A stretch of 64,000 nt of DNA from a bacterium (GCA_028277985.1 JANQFG010000265.1:70832-134831); one strand, 5' to 3'. Numbered from the stretch's first letter, positions 42,268 to 51,747 are shown. Notes: generated by a model from the sequence alone, not told the origin. Numbers and translations: made by a program.

Positions 42268-43428
42268 ATGAGAGAAGTGGCCGTTATCGGGGCGGGGATG
42301 ATCAAGTTCGGCAAGACACCGGAGTATGCCCCGGCCAGGATGGGGGGGGATGCAGCAAGGATTGCACTGGAGCAGGCCGGGATCGAGCCGAACCGGATCG
42401 AAGCCACTTTCTGTGGGAACATAGGCAACGCGCCGAATCTGGCCCAGCGCATCAACGGCGAGATGGGTGTGAGCGGGATCCCTGCCTTTAACCATGAGAA
42501 CGCCTGTGCAAGCTCCTCGGCTGCCTTCCGTCAGGCGGTACTGGCCGTTTCGAAGGACATCCACGATTACGCACTCGTGGTGGGCGTGGAAAACATGACC
42601 GTCCATATCGCCATGGGCGTAGTCGGCTCCGGCCCACTGGTCCTGCCTCACGGAGCAAACCTGGAGGCGGACAACGGTATGCTGATGCCCGCCGGGTTCT
42701 CCCTCACCGGGCGCCGGCACATGCACGAGTTCGGCACCACGGCGGAACAATTCGGCCTGATTGCGGTCAAAAATCACAGAAACTCCGCTCTCAACCCGTA
42801 TGCTCAATACCAGAAGGTCTTCACCCTCGAAGAGGTGATGGATTCCCGCATGGTGTCCGACCCCCTCACCCTTTACCAGTGCTGTCCGATCGGTGATGGG
42901 GCCGCCGCTGTTGTGGTGACCACGGCGGAGAACGCGAGAAAACACACGACCCGACCGGTGTTCGTGCGGGGATCGGTGTTGACTTCGGGGAAGTACAAGG
43001 CCTCGGCCGAAGGCCCTCCGAGGATCGAAGCCTGCGTGACGGCTGCACAGGAGTGTTACGACACGGCCGGGATCGGTCCCGAGGATGTGGACCTTGTGGA
43101 GTTGCATGACTGTTTCACCATCCACGAGTTGCTGGCCTACGAGGATCTGGGGCTCTGCCCGAAAGGGGAGGGTGGCAGGTTCATCGAAGAGGGACTGTCC
43201 GACTATGGAGGGGAGGTGGTGGTCAACCCGTCCGGCGGGCTTCTCAGCAAAGGACATCCCATCGGGGCAACCGGCGTAGCTCAGCTCGTCGAGGTCGTGT
43301 GGCATCTTCAGGGGGTGTGTGGTGAGCGTCAGGTGGCCGACGCCAAAGTGGGCCTCACGCATAATGGGGGTGGTTTCGGACCCGGAAACGAGCCGGGTGC
43401 GATGAGTATTACGATGGTAAGTACATAA
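42268..43428 (+). CDS. SCPx-type thiolase / lipid-transfer thiolase
   Basis: A 386-residue thiolase-fold enzyme. The nucleophile Cys is in NENACASSSAAFRQ, a catalytic His in HDCFTIHE, and GGLLSKGHPIGATG supplies the second conserved His. This pattern fits the SCPx/non-specific lipid-transfer branch, which cleaves or forms C-C bonds in branched-chain or sterol side-chain acyl-CoA. Relatives often need a DUF35 partner; none is visible next to it. It is cytoplasmic and sits inside the envelope operon, indicating that the transported compound is CoA-activated and degraded or built by thiolysis/condensation. Confidence 0.88.
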   Translation: MREVAVIGAGMIKFGKTPEYAPARMGGDAARIALEQAGIEPNRIEATFCGNIGNAPNLAQRINGEMGVSGIPAFNHENACASSSAAFRQAVLAVSKDIHDYALVVGVENMTVHIAMGVVGSGPLVLPHGANLEADNGMLMPAGFSLTGRRHMHEFGTTAEQFGLIAVKNHRNSALNPYAQYQKVFTLEEVMDSRMVSDPLTLYQCCPIGDGAAAVVVTTAENARKHTTRPVFVRGSVLTSGKYKASAEGPPRIEACVTAAQECYDTAGIGPEDVDLVELHDCFTIHELLAYEDLGLCPKGEGGRFIEEGLSDYGGEVVVNPSGGLLSKGHPIGATGVAQLVEVVWHLQGVCGERQVADAKVGLTHNGGGFGPGNEPGAMSITMVST

Positions 43429-43445
43429 CATCTAGGAAATGCAGC

Positions 43446-44795
43446 ATGAAAGGATGCATCACGATGAAGAATTCGATCCTGAGTGTCTTGGTGATCAGTC
43501 TGTTTCTGGCCGTGCTATCCACCCAAGATTCAATAGGGGAAGTACAATACACGAGGATGGGGGCGATTGCCGGTGAAAATGGCACCGGGGATGTGGGACC
43601 CTTTGAGGGTATAAAAGGCCTGGAGTGTCCGACCGACTACAAGGCGGGGCAGTTCTTACCGAACCCGTACAAGGACGAGGAGCCCCTGTTCCGGATCGAC
43701 CACACGAACGTGGATCAGTATAAAGAAAGGCTCTCTCCGGGTCAGATTGCGCGCTTGAGGAAGAACAAATTCTACTACATGAACGTGTACCCGACCCATC
43801 GAAACACGGAGTACATAGAAGAATTCTACGCCGCAACCGAGGCAAGCCACAAGACGTCGCGCGTAGACGACAAGAACATCCTGCAGGGGTATCAGGGAGG
43901 CATTCCTTTTCCGTACCCAGAGAACGCGCTCGAGGCGATCTGGAATGTGAAGAGGCCCTACATGGGGGACGATGCCTTCAACCATGAGTGTCGCAGGGTC
44001 GTGAGCCCTTCCGGGAGGATCAAGAAGACGATGCGCAAGACGCTCGTCTTCATGTGCGATGAGAGAAGGCTGAGAAGCAAAGTAGAGAATCCGGATGCGA
44101 TTTCCTACAAGATCAAATCACTGTACACCTATCCGGCGGATGAAAAGGGCACAACCTATTTGACCTTCGGCTACATCGATGACAACCGGCTGGAGGACGC
44201 CTGGCTCTACCTGCCGACCCTTCGGAGGGTGAGACGGGCTCCAACCATGGTGGGTGGGGGACAACTGGACGGAGAGAGCACCATGGACGATCTGGGCAAT
44301 GAGTTTCGGGGGCCTGTGAACGACTGGAATTGGAAGCTCCTCGGCAGGCGTGAAATGTATATCCCGGTCAACAATTTCGATCTCTGGGAGATCGGAACGC
44401 CCGATGACAAGGAGTGTCTTCCCGGTGATATCGATCCTACGCGTGCACGGTATGAGCTCCGCAGGGTATGGGCGGTGGAAGGTACCCCCAGGGAGGGGTT
44501 GGATCACCCTTACGGCAAACGGGTCGGCTATTACGACGAAGATACGTGGCAACCGGCAGCCGCCGACAGATACGACCGGCGAGGGAATCTCTGGCGAATG
44601 CTCGAATTCTACACGAGCTATGACTACTGCCAGAAATTCCGAATCGTCCCGGCCATCATCTATCTGAACCTGGAATCGGGCAGATACGAGCTATCGGGAG
44701 GCTGCCGCACCGAGGAGACCATCACGTCGATCTATGACACGGACCTCGACCCGGGGGATTTCACGGTGCAGGCACTGAGGAAGCTTGGGAGATAG
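43446..44795 (+). CDS. DUF1329-family protein
   Basis: A 449-residue exported protein with a signal peptide (SVLVISLFLAVLSTQDSIG). It shows the DUF1329 landmarks PFEGIKGLECP, PNPYKDEEPLFRIDHTNV, DNRLEDAWLYLPTLRRVRR and DRYDRRGNLWRM. The family resembles outer-membrane lipoprotein sorting/LolB-type folds and is found with DUF1302 and MMPL genes; it is thought to carry hydrophobic molecules in the periplasm. A start six codons later is also possible, since both have weak ribosome binding sites. A second copy is at 50271. It comes 17 bases after the thiolase gene. Confidence 0.88.
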   Translation: MKGCITMKNSILSVLVISLFLAVLSTQDSIGEVQYTRMGAIAGENGTGDVGPFEGIKGLECPTDYKAGQFLPNPYKDEEPLFRIDHTNVDQYKERLSPGQIARLRKNKFYYMNVYPTHRNTEYIEEFYAATEASHKTSRVDDKNILQGYQGGIPFPYPENALEAIWNVKRPYMGDDAFNHECRRVVSPSGRIKKTMRKTLVFMCDERRLRSKVENPDAISYKIKSLYTYPADEKGTTYLTFGYIDDNRLEDAWLYLPTLRRVRRAPTMVGGGQLDGESTMDDLGNEFRGPVNDWNWKLLGRREMYIPVNNFDLWEIGTPDDKECLPGDIDPTRARYELRRVWAVEGTPREGLDHPYGKRVGYYDEDTWQPAAADRYDRRGNLWRMLEFYTSYDYCQKFRIVPAIIYLNLESGRYELSGGCRTEETITSIYDTDLDPGDFTVQALRKLGR

Positions 44796-44802
44796 GTGTC
44801 CT

Positions 44803-46389
44803 ATGGAACAGTATGATGTGATTGTCGTCGGCGCGGGCACTGCAGGACTCTTCTGCTCCAATTTCCTGGCCCGATACGGAAAGAAGACCCTCCTGCTGGA
44901 ACACAACCACCAGCCCGGCGGCCTCACCGGCGGTTTCTGGCGCCGAAAGTTCTACTTCGATGCAGGCGACCAATCCTTTGAGTCAGGCGGCATGATGATC
45001 CCCTTGCTCAAGAATCTCGGGCTGTACCGCCCCGGCGACTGGGAATTCGCCGATTACACGGTTGCATACGACCGAGGCTCGGTTGTAATGAAGGATCAGA
45101 AGAAGGCGCTGAACGGCCTCCTCGATCTTTTTCCGGAACAGCGCGAAGAGATGTCCAATCTCTACTCGGAGATGATTCGTTGCGGGGAACTGCTCGGATC
45201 GATCTCGAACGACCGGACTTCACCCATCGACAAGAGCGGTCTCGCCCGGCTGCGTTCGATCATCGACCTCGGACGGACCTTTCTGTCCCACCGGGCGGAG
45301 ATGAAGGAGATGATGTCCACGAGCATACCGGAGCTGTATGAACGTCATCTTCCTCCTTCTGATTTCCGGGACAGGATGACCAACGTCGGTTACCGGAACA
45401 TGCCGGTAGGCATGGGGGCGGGGTTCTGGTTCACCTGGTTCGAGGATTACTGGTACTACAAACGTGGGCTCCAGGCCCTGATGGATGATCTGGCGAAGAG
45501 CTTCGCCGAACACGGTGGAGTGATGCACTGCAACCAGACCGTGGACCGGATCCTGGTCGAAAAGCAGAAGGCAACCGGGGTAAGAACGAAGGACGGAAAC
45601 CACTACCAGGGGAAAACGGTTGTCTTTGCAGGTACGCTGCAGCGCCTGTACGGGGACTTGGTCGAGCCTGAGCTGTTGGATCCCGCCCTGGTGGAAGAAG
45701 TCAGAACAGCGCCGCTTTCCGAGCCGCTTGTGGCGCTCTACCTGGGCGTGGATATGTCCGACGAAGAGCTCTCACGTTACCTGAAGACGCATCACACTCT
45801 GTACTTCCCCGACGGCCCGGTACCGGACTACGACGCCTCAGAGAACGAGGGGATGCACGAAAAGGCGTTCACCGAGATCAACTGGACCTCCATGCGTTGC
45901 CCGGAGCTCGCCCCCCGCAACAAGAACTCTCTTGTACTTCAGACCTTCACGTCCTACGACTGGATGGACAAGTGGGGAACGGGTGGTGACGATTTCAAGC
46001 GGCCGAAGAGGTACAAGGAGTTGAAGAAAAAGGTGGGGGACCAGATGCTGGAGACCGCCAACCAATACATCCCGGGCCTCAAGGATCGTGTCGTGTACCA
46101 GACCCTCGGTTCACCCCTCTCGACGATTCGCTTCACCCTCAACCCGGAGGGAGCGTCGTGCGGGTGGAGCATGGCGCTGGGTAAATCCTACCTGCAAGAC
46201 AAGTGGCTCTCTCTGACCACGCCCATAGACGGTTTGTACTCGATCGGCCATACCGCCTTCTGGCCTGGAGGGGTCCCCATGGCGGCCCTGTCCGGCACGA
46301 TCGTGGCGCAGATGATCAAACATGACCGGAAGGTGAAGATCCTTCGGGATGGGGTCCGCCTGGTCAAGAGCCGATGTGCCTGGGTGTGA
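44803..46389 (+). CDS. CrtI/phytoene-desaturase-like FAD oxidoreductase
   Basis: A 528-residue flavoprotein with VVGAGTAGLFCSNFLA and LLEHNHQPGGLTGGFW at the N terminus and LYSIGHTAFWPGGVPMAALSG as the C-terminal FAD contact. DYWYYKRGLQALMDDLA and the region around TLGSPLSTIRFTLNPEG match the protein at 11535, so they are paralogues. The ATG preceded by AGGTG is preferred over an upstream TTG that overlaps the previous gene. It is the last gene of the envelope operon; a hairpin follows. It likely dehydrogenates or isomerises the transported hydrophobic compound. Confidence 0.85.
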   Translation: MEQYDVIVVGAGTAGLFCSNFLARYGKKTLLLEHNHQPGGLTGGFWRRKFYFDAGDQSFESGGMMIPLLKNLGLYRPGDWEFADYTVAYDRGSVVMKDQKKALNGLLDLFPEQREEMSNLYSEMIRCGELLGSISNDRTSPIDKSGLARLRSIIDLGRTFLSHRAEMKEMMSTSIPELYERHLPPSDFRDRMTNVGYRNMPVGMGAGFWFTWFEDYWYYKRGLQALMDDLAKSFAEHGGVMHCNQTVDRILVEKQKATGVRTKDGNHYQGKTVVFAGTLQRLYGDLVEPELLDPALVEEVRTAPLSEPLVALYLGVDMSDEELSRYLKTHHTLYFPDGPVPDYDASENEGMHEKAFTEINWTSMRCPELAPRNKNSLVLQTFTSYDWMDKWGTGGDDFKRPKRYKELKKKVGDQMLETANQYIPGLKDRVVYQTLGSPLSTIRFTLNPEGASCGWSMALGKSYLQDKWLSLTTPIDGLYSIGHTAFWPGGVPMAALSGTIVAQMIKHDRKVKILRDGVRLVKSRCAWV

Positions 46390-46403
46390 GGTAGAACAGA
46401 GGG

Positions 46404-46450
46404 AGGAACCATTCCGGTCGATCAATGTCCGGGTCTGCCGAATGGTTCCT
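46404..46450. terminator. Hairpin after envelope operon
   Basis: A perfect 11-base inverted repeat (AGGAACCATTC and complement) with a 25-base loop, 14 bases after the flavoprotein stop. There is no T-tract. It probably marks the 3' end of the envelope operon and separates it from the GH31 gene. Confidence 0.5.
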
Positions 46451-46494
46451 GAAGCGCACATCACGATGCCGCCTTCCTATTGAAGGGAACGAGC

Positions 46495-48852
46495 ATGTGG
46501 GGCTTCAGGAGATCTTCCTGTGTGCGGGTTGCCGGAATTCGTGCAACGACCCGGATTCTCCGGCACCGGGTCGCCGTGATGATCTGGTTGCTCCAAGCAG
46601 CGCTGGTCCTCTCCGCCTGTTCCGAACGGGATGACCACCGTCCATCAGCGCCGCCTGCCCCATCCACGAACGAATTCGAGATACAGGTGAACAGGTCCGA
46701 TGAAGGGGGCGCGAGCGTGACGGTGGCCCACGCGTCCAACCCGGGAAGGGTGCTGTGGGAGACTCTTCCGGGAGTCAGTTTCGTATCCGCTGGGACTTCG
46801 GAGGCAACCATCACTCAGAACGGGGGTGCCTTCTCCATCCGGGACGACGAGCAGATGCGCTGCAAGACCCAGACGGTGGATGAAGTCGTGACCACCCAGC
46901 AGGGTGTGTCGCTGTCCGGGAGACTGGGCGGTGAAGGTTGCGATGTGGGGTATTCCCTCGACTTCACGGCACTATCGGAGAACCAGCTCGGTTTCGATCT
47001 GCGTCTGCCGGCTGCAGGTCCGGAATACAACCGGCTCTATCTCCGCTACGCTTCCTCTGTGGACGAACGCTTTTTCGGATTCGGGGAGCAGTTCACCCGT
47101 CTTGACATGAAAGGACGGAGAATACCGATTTTCTCCCGGGAACCGGGCGTCGGCCGCTGCGATGAGGGGGCGATGGACTGGCCGATCACCATGGAAGACC
47201 TTTCCGCCTGGATCATCACGACCTTCACGAGCCTGTTTGCTCCTGGTGGGGGCGGTTCCTGGGATGCCACCTACACGGCCGTTCCGCATTACCTTACCAG
47301 CAAGGGAAGGTCGTTGTTCCTCGAAAACTACGAGGTCTCGGTGTTCGACATGGAGCGGCCCGATGAGGTCGAGATCAAGGTATTCGGGAATCATGTTCGG
47401 GGCCGCATCCTGAACGGCGCTTCGGCGCTGGCTCTCATCGAGGAGTACACGGCCTACAGCGGAAGGATGCCGCCCTTGCCCGACTGGATGAACCAGGGGG
47501 TGATCGTGGGCCTGAAAGGAGGCACGGAAGAGGTTTACGCGAGACTCGAAGAACTCAAGGAGCATGACACACCCATTGCCGCCTTCTGGATGGAAGACTG
47601 GATGGGTCCGCGAAAGACGTTTATCGGCACCCAGTTGTGGTACAACTGGGTGGTCGATGAGGAACACTACCCGGGGTGGGACGAAATGGTTCAGACCCTG
47701 CGCGATCAGGGGATCCGGGTGATGGTGTACATCAGCCCCTTCCTGGTGGACGTGGCAGAGAAGGGCTCGGATGTGCGCAATCTGTTTCGTGAGGCGGAGG
47801 CGTCCGGATACCTCGTCCGAAACCAGCAGGGGGAACCCTACCTGATCGCCATGGCCACCTTTGACACCGCCCTCGTGGATCTGACGAACCCGGCTGCCCG
47901 TGCATGGCTCAAGGACGTCATCCGTGAAGAAATGCTCGACCGAGGGGTCTCTGGCTGGATGGCGGACTACGGAGAGTACTTGCCCTTCGACGCACAGTTG
48001 TTCTCCGGTGAGGAGGCAGGCGATGTTCACAATCGCTACCCGGAGATGTGGGCCCGGTTGAATCGTGAAGTCCTGGAGGAAGAGGGGTTGGTGGGAGACG
48101 TGGTCTTCTTCTCCCGGAGTGGTTCCGCAAGGGGCCCCGGGTTGAGCACGTTGATGTGGGCCGGGGACCAACTGGTCACTTTCGACAGGCACGACGGTTT
48201 GAAGTCCGCCATCAAGGGGATGTTATCGAGCGGCATTTCCGGTTTCAGCCTCAACCACACCGACACCGGAGGGCATACATCCCTGGTCTTCACCGTTGGC
48301 GACACCACCATGTCTGTGTTGGTGCGTTCGAAGGAACTGTTGATGCGATGGATGGAGATGAGCGCTTTTACACCCGTGTTTCGGACCCATGAGGGTAACC
48401 GGACGGAGGAAAGCGTCCAGTTCTACGAGGACGAGGAAACATTGGGGCACTTTGCTCGCTTCGCCAAGATCTACCGCGCTCTTTCCTTCTATCGCTCCGA
48501 GCTCATGGAAGAAGCGTTCCAGCGTGGGATCCCCCTTGTGCGGCATCCGATGCTCCACTACCCGGACGACCCCGGGGTGTACGGGATGGAACACCAGTGG
48601 ATGCTCGGCACGGAGTTCATGGTCGTGCCGGTCGTAGATTCGGGTGCGGAGACGGTGAATGCCTACCTTCCTGAAGGGGAATGGGTGCATCTATGGAGTG
48701 GGGAGATCTACGATTCGTCCGGTGGAGGCCGTTGGGATCCGGGGATTCCTGCCCCGATGGGTGAGCCCGGAGTATTCTACAGGAAGGGCTCGAGCGCGGG
48801 GGCGAAGTTTGTCGGGAATCTGGGAGCAGAAGGAATCCTTCTTTTTGATTGA
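46495..48852 (+). CDS. GH31 glycoside hydrolase, YihQ-like lipoprotein
   Basis: A 785-residue GH31 enzyme with a lipobox (LVLSAC), so it is lipid-anchored outside the cytoplasm. The nucleophile is Asp491 in GWMADYGEYLP, a sequence shared with sulfoquinovosidase YihQ, and the acid/base is Asp558 in MWAGDQ. The segment that in E. coli YihQ carries the sulfonate-binding Gln, Arg and Trp reads WMEDWMGPRKTFIGTQLWYNW here, with Glu, Gln and Tyr aligned to those positions. So it is YihQ-like in framework but may prefer another alpha-glycoside. The ATG after AAGGGA is used; the N-region before the signal peptide is long and basic, and a downstream Met is an alternative start. Confidence 0.82.
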   Translation: MWGFRRSSCVRVAGIRATTRILRHRVAVMIWLLQAALVLSACSERDDHRPSAPPAPSTNEFEIQVNRSDEGGASVTVAHASNPGRVLWETLPGVSFVSAGTSEATITQNGGAFSIRDDEQMRCKTQTVDEVVTTQQGVSLSGRLGGEGCDVGYSLDFTALSENQLGFDLRLPAAGPEYNRLYLRYASSVDERFFGFGEQFTRLDMKGRRIPIFSREPGVGRCDEGAMDWPITMEDLSAWIITTFTSLFAPGGGGSWDATYTAVPHYLTSKGRSLFLENYEVSVFDMERPDEVEIKVFGNHVRGRILNGASALALIEEYTAYSGRMPPLPDWMNQGVIVGLKGGTEEVYARLEELKEHDTPIAAFWMEDWMGPRKTFIGTQLWYNWVVDEEHYPGWDEMVQTLRDQGIRVMVYISPFLVDVAEKGSDVRNLFREAEASGYLVRNQQGEPYLIAMATFDTALVDLTNPAARAWLKDVIREEMLDRGVSGWMADYGEYLPFDAQLFSGEEAGDVHNRYPEMWARLNREVLEEEGLVGDVVFFSRSGSARGPGLSTLMWAGDQLVTFDRHDGLKSAIKGMLSSGISGFSLNHTDTGGHTSLVFTVGDTTMSVLVRSKELLMRWMEMSAFTPVFRTHEGNRTEESVQFYEDEETLGHFARFAKIYRALSFYRSELMEEAFQRGIPLVRHPMLHYPDDPGVYGMEHQWMLGTEFMVVPVVDSGAETVNAYLPEGEWVHLWSGEIYDSSGGGRWDPGIPAPMGEPGVFYRKGSSAGAKFVGNLGAEGILLFD

Positions 48853-48860
48853 CTGGTCAA
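48849..48860. promoter_or_regulatory. TetR-type operator-like palindrome
   Basis: TTGACTGGTCAA, differing from a perfect palindrome at one central pair. It overlaps the stop codon of the GH31 gene and the -35 box of the next promoter. Confidence 0.65.
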
Positions 48861-48877
48861 CAAAAATAATGGATAAT
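48849..48877 (+). promoter_or_regulatory. Sigma-70-like promoter for CCG Fe-S gene
   Basis: TTGACT, 17 bases, GATAAT (five of six matches). The -35 box is the left half of the operator, so a bound repressor would exclude RNA polymerase. The downstream gene begins about 140 bases later. Confidence 0.65.
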
Positions 48878-49017
48878 GGGTCAATGCAGGGGAGCCTCGA
48901 GCTTTGCCTCACGAGGGGAAGAATGCGGGTTCGAGGGTGGCGGAGGTAGGCGTACGAAAGGGTGAGAGACGGGAAGGGACGCGAGAACCTGCCCGTGAAG
49001 TCAAAAGGAGGAGGAAG

Positions 49018-50256
49018 ATGGCGAAGAATGCAAAGGTGGCGCAGGACATCAAGCCGCTGATGGAATATCGGAACATGGCTTGGAAGTGCTGGAAGTGCGG
49101 GTTCTGCCGGATGAGCAATCCGGATGAGCAGAAGACGAACAAGTATTCGAACAACTGTCCCCGTGGGACCCGGTTTCGGTTCGAATCCTTTTACGGGACC
49201 GGGACGCAGGAAATCGTTCGTGCCCTGACCTGCGATCCGCCTGAGCTGGATATCACGGATCCTGCTGTTCTCGAGCGGATTCAGAAGATCGTGTACACCT
49301 GCCCCCAGTGCGGGGCGTGCCAGGAGAACTGCAACCCCACCAAGGATCTCGAGCCTGCCAACGCCTCCATCGCCCTGAGGAACTGGCTCGTGGAGCAGGG
49401 GCATGGGCCCTTGCCCGAGCATCAACCCCTCGTGAAAAGCATCATGAACTACGACAATCCCTGGATGCAGCCGAGGGCGGCCAGGTCGAAATGGGCCAAG
49501 AAGAGAAAGGTCAAGGACGCGGGCAAGGAAGAGGTCGAAGTCCTCTACTACCCTGGGTGCACAGCCGCGTATGACCCGGTGATCCAGCCCGTGGCGGGCT
49601 GGGTGACGGAGATCCTGCTGGCCGCGGACGTGGACTTCGGGATCCTGGGCAAGAACGAGATCTGCTGTGGATCGACGGTGTTGCGGGTGGGTGATCGGGA
49701 GAACTTCCGAAAGATCCGGACCAAGAACCTGGAGAGCCTCAACAGCACGACTGCCAAGACGATCGTCACCGCATGCTCAGGATGCTTCAGCACGCTGAGC
49801 CACGAGTACAAAGAAGACCTGAACATGCCGGTCAAGCACATCATGGAATTCGTGGACGAGCTCATCCAGGAGGGCAAGCTGACCTTCACGAAGAGCCTCG
49901 ACCTTGAAGTGACCTATCATGATCCTTGTCATACCGGCCGGTACTGCGATGTCTATGATGCACCCCGGAACATCCTGAAGGCCCTGCCTGGAGTCACCCT
50001 GATAGAGATGCAGCGGATTCGGAGCTGGAGCTGGTGTTGCGGGGCAGGGGGTGGGTGTCGTACCGCCTTCCCGGAGGACATTGCAGGGTTCGCTGCGGAG
50101 TCGAGGCTTGAAGAGGCGTTCGAAACGGGAACGAAAACCCTGGTGACCTGTTGCCCCTTCTGTGAGCAGAACCTCGGGGAGAACGCCAAACGGACCTATG
50201 ACCGCTTCGGGATCGAAGTCAAGGATCTCATGGAGCTCGTCTACCAGGCCCTGTAG
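49018..50256 (+). CDS. HdrD/GlpC-type (CCG-domain) Fe-S protein
   Basis: A 412-residue soluble protein. The N-terminal part has CWKCGFC and a CPQCGACQENC ferredoxin motif. Two CCG domains follow: YYPGC, EICCGS and ACSGC for the first; YHDPCHTGRYC, WCCGAGGGC and TCCPFC for the second. CCG domains bind non-cubane or [4Fe-4S] clusters in heterodisulfide reductase and in glycolate, lactate and glycerol-3-phosphate oxidase complexes, passing electrons from an FAD oxidase subunit to the membrane or to a thiol carrier. AAAAGGAGG precedes the ATG. The FAD-linked oxidase at 57892 carries a related operator and is a likely partner; this pairing is inferred. Confidence 0.87.
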   Translation: MAKNAKVAQDIKPLMEYRNMAWKCWKCGFCRMSNPDEQKTNKYSNNCPRGTRFRFESFYGTGTQEIVRALTCDPPELDITDPAVLERIQKIVYTCPQCGACQENCNPTKDLEPANASIALRNWLVEQGHGPLPEHQPLVKSIMNYDNPWMQPRAARSKWAKKRKVKDAGKEEVEVLYYPGCTAAYDPVIQPVAGWVTEILLAADVDFGILGKNEICCGSTVLRVGDRENFRKIRTKNLESLNSTTAKTIVTACSGCFSTLSHEYKEDLNMPVKHIMEFVDELIQEGKLTFTKSLDLEVTYHDPCHTGRYCDVYDAPRNILKALPGVTLIEMQRIRSWSWCCGAGGGCRTAFPEDIAGFAAESRLEEAFETGTKTLVTCCPFCEQNLGENAKRTYDRFGIEVKDLMELVYQAL

Positions 50257-50270
50257 GGTGTCCTCGAGGC

Positions 50271-51599
50271 CTATCTGCCTGATTTTCTGAGAGCCTGAAC
50301 CGTGAAAAAGGACTCATCCAGGCCGGTATCATAGATGGTGGTGGTGGGCAGCTGTTTGCGGCATCCTCCAAACAGCTCGTACCTCCCTGATTCGAGATTC
50401 ATGTAGATGTAGCCGGCGAACATCCTCATCTTGTTGCAGCTGTCGGCGAACCCGTAAGCTTCGTACATTCGCCACAGATTGCCCCGCTTGTCATACCTGT
50501 CGGCAAGCACGGGCTGCCAATGATCTTCATCATAATAACCGACACGCCTGCTGTAGGGGTGCTCCAGGCCCTCCTTCAGGGTCCCTTCGACGATCCAGAT
50601 CCGGTGCAGTTCGTAGCGTATCCGTTCCGGATTGATGTCCTGTGCCCAGCATTCATCTTCATCCTCTGCATCGGGCAGAAAGATGTCGTAACAGTTATTT
50701 GGAACGTACATTTCCTTCTTGCCGATGAGTTTCCAGTCCCAGTTGTTGACCGTTCCCCTGAACTCGAGGCCGTTTTCATCCATGGTGAGCTCGCCATCGA
50801 GCTGGCCTCCGTTGGTCATGGAAGGGGCGCGCCGCACCCTCCTCAGGGTAGGCATGAACAGCCAGGCATCTTCCAGCCGGTTGTCATCCAGGTAGGCAAA
50901 TGAAAGAAAGTCCACCCCCTTTTCGTCCGCGGGATAGGTGGTCAGGTTGCGGATCTTTTGAAAGATCTTGTCCGGATTATCAAAGGGTCTGCTCTTTATC
51001 CTGGTCTCGCCGTAGTTCAGGACCCTGGTCTGCCACATGGTCTTCTTGATCTTGCCGGAGGGACTGACAACCCTGCGGCAGGTAAGGGCGGAGGCATCAT
51101 CCCCAACGTACATTCTGCGGATGTTCCATATTGCCTCGAGTCCATTCTTGGGAGAAGGAAACGCGATTGCCCCGTTGAACCCCTGGAGGACGCCGTTCTC
51201 ATCGATCGTGCAGGTCTTTCGGTTCTTCTCCACGGCCTCGTAAAACTCGGGGCAGAATTCGATGTTTCGACGGGTCGGATAGACGGTCATATAGAAATTC
51301 TCATGCTTCTTCACACGCATGATCTGTCCGGGGGAGAGCCGGTCCGTGTACTGGTCCACGTTCGTGTGGTCGATGCGGAAAAGAGGCTTTTCCTGCTTGT
51401 AGGGGTTGGGAAAGTACTGGCCCGGGGTGTAGTCGCTCGGACAGGGCATGTTCTTGTGCCCTTCCCAGGCGGGGATCTCCCCGGTGGCATTGGGGCCCGG
51501 ATCGGCTCCGATCAGACTGATGTCGATCGCGTGGGTCGTGGCGATCGGTAAGGCAAGCAGGAAGGAAAGAAAGAATGCGCCGGCGATGGAAGCTCTCAT
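50271..51599 (-). CDS. DUF1329-family protein (second copy)
   Basis: A 442-residue exported protein with signal peptide (GAFFLSFLLALPIATTHA). It is collinear with the protein at 43446: NMPCPSDYTPGQYFPNPY, FRIDHTNVDQYTDRLSPG, DNRLEDAWLFMPTLRRVRR and YDKRGNLWRMYEA. Both end in a near-identical C terminus (FTVQALRKSGR / FTVQALRKLGR). The two are paralogues, perhaps tuned to different ligands. It converges with the CCG gene and stands as a single minus-strand unit before the flavoprotein at 51748. AAAGGGGG precedes the ATG. Confidence 0.87.
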   Translation of the reverse strand: MRASIAGAFFLSFLLALPIATTHAIDISLIGADPGPNATGEIPAWEGHKNMPCPSDYTPGQYFPNPYKQEKPLFRIDHTNVDQYTDRLSPGQIMRVKKHENFYMTVYPTRRNIEFCPEFYEAVEKNRKTCTIDENGVLQGFNGAIAFPSPKNGLEAIWNIRRMYVGDDASALTCRRVVSPSGKIKKTMWQTRVLNYGETRIKSRPFDNPDKIFQKIRNLTTYPADEKGVDFLSFAYLDDNRLEDAWLFMPTLRRVRRAPSMTNGGQLDGELTMDENGLEFRGTVNNWDWKLIGKKEMYVPNNCYDIFLPDAEDEDECWAQDINPERIRYELHRIWIVEGTLKEGLEHPYSRRVGYYDEDHWQPVLADRYDKRGNLWRMYEAYGFADSCNKMRMFAGYIYMNLESGRYELFGGCRKQLPTTTIYDTGLDESFFTVQALRKSGR

Positions 51600-51747
51600 C
51601 AGATCCCCCTTTCAATTCTATGTTAGAAAGGTGTCCTCCCGGGAGGAGGCCTTATGATCGTGCAGACGGATTGCTTCCTGTGACTAGGTTTACATAGTCG
51701 TTCCAACCTTTTCAATCAGTTTCTTGAGAACCGTGAGCTGCCGTTAT

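Noticed and set aside
46480..46494. TTG start for the GH31 gene
   Set aside because: The ATG five codons later has AAGGGA at a good distance; the TTG has no such site.
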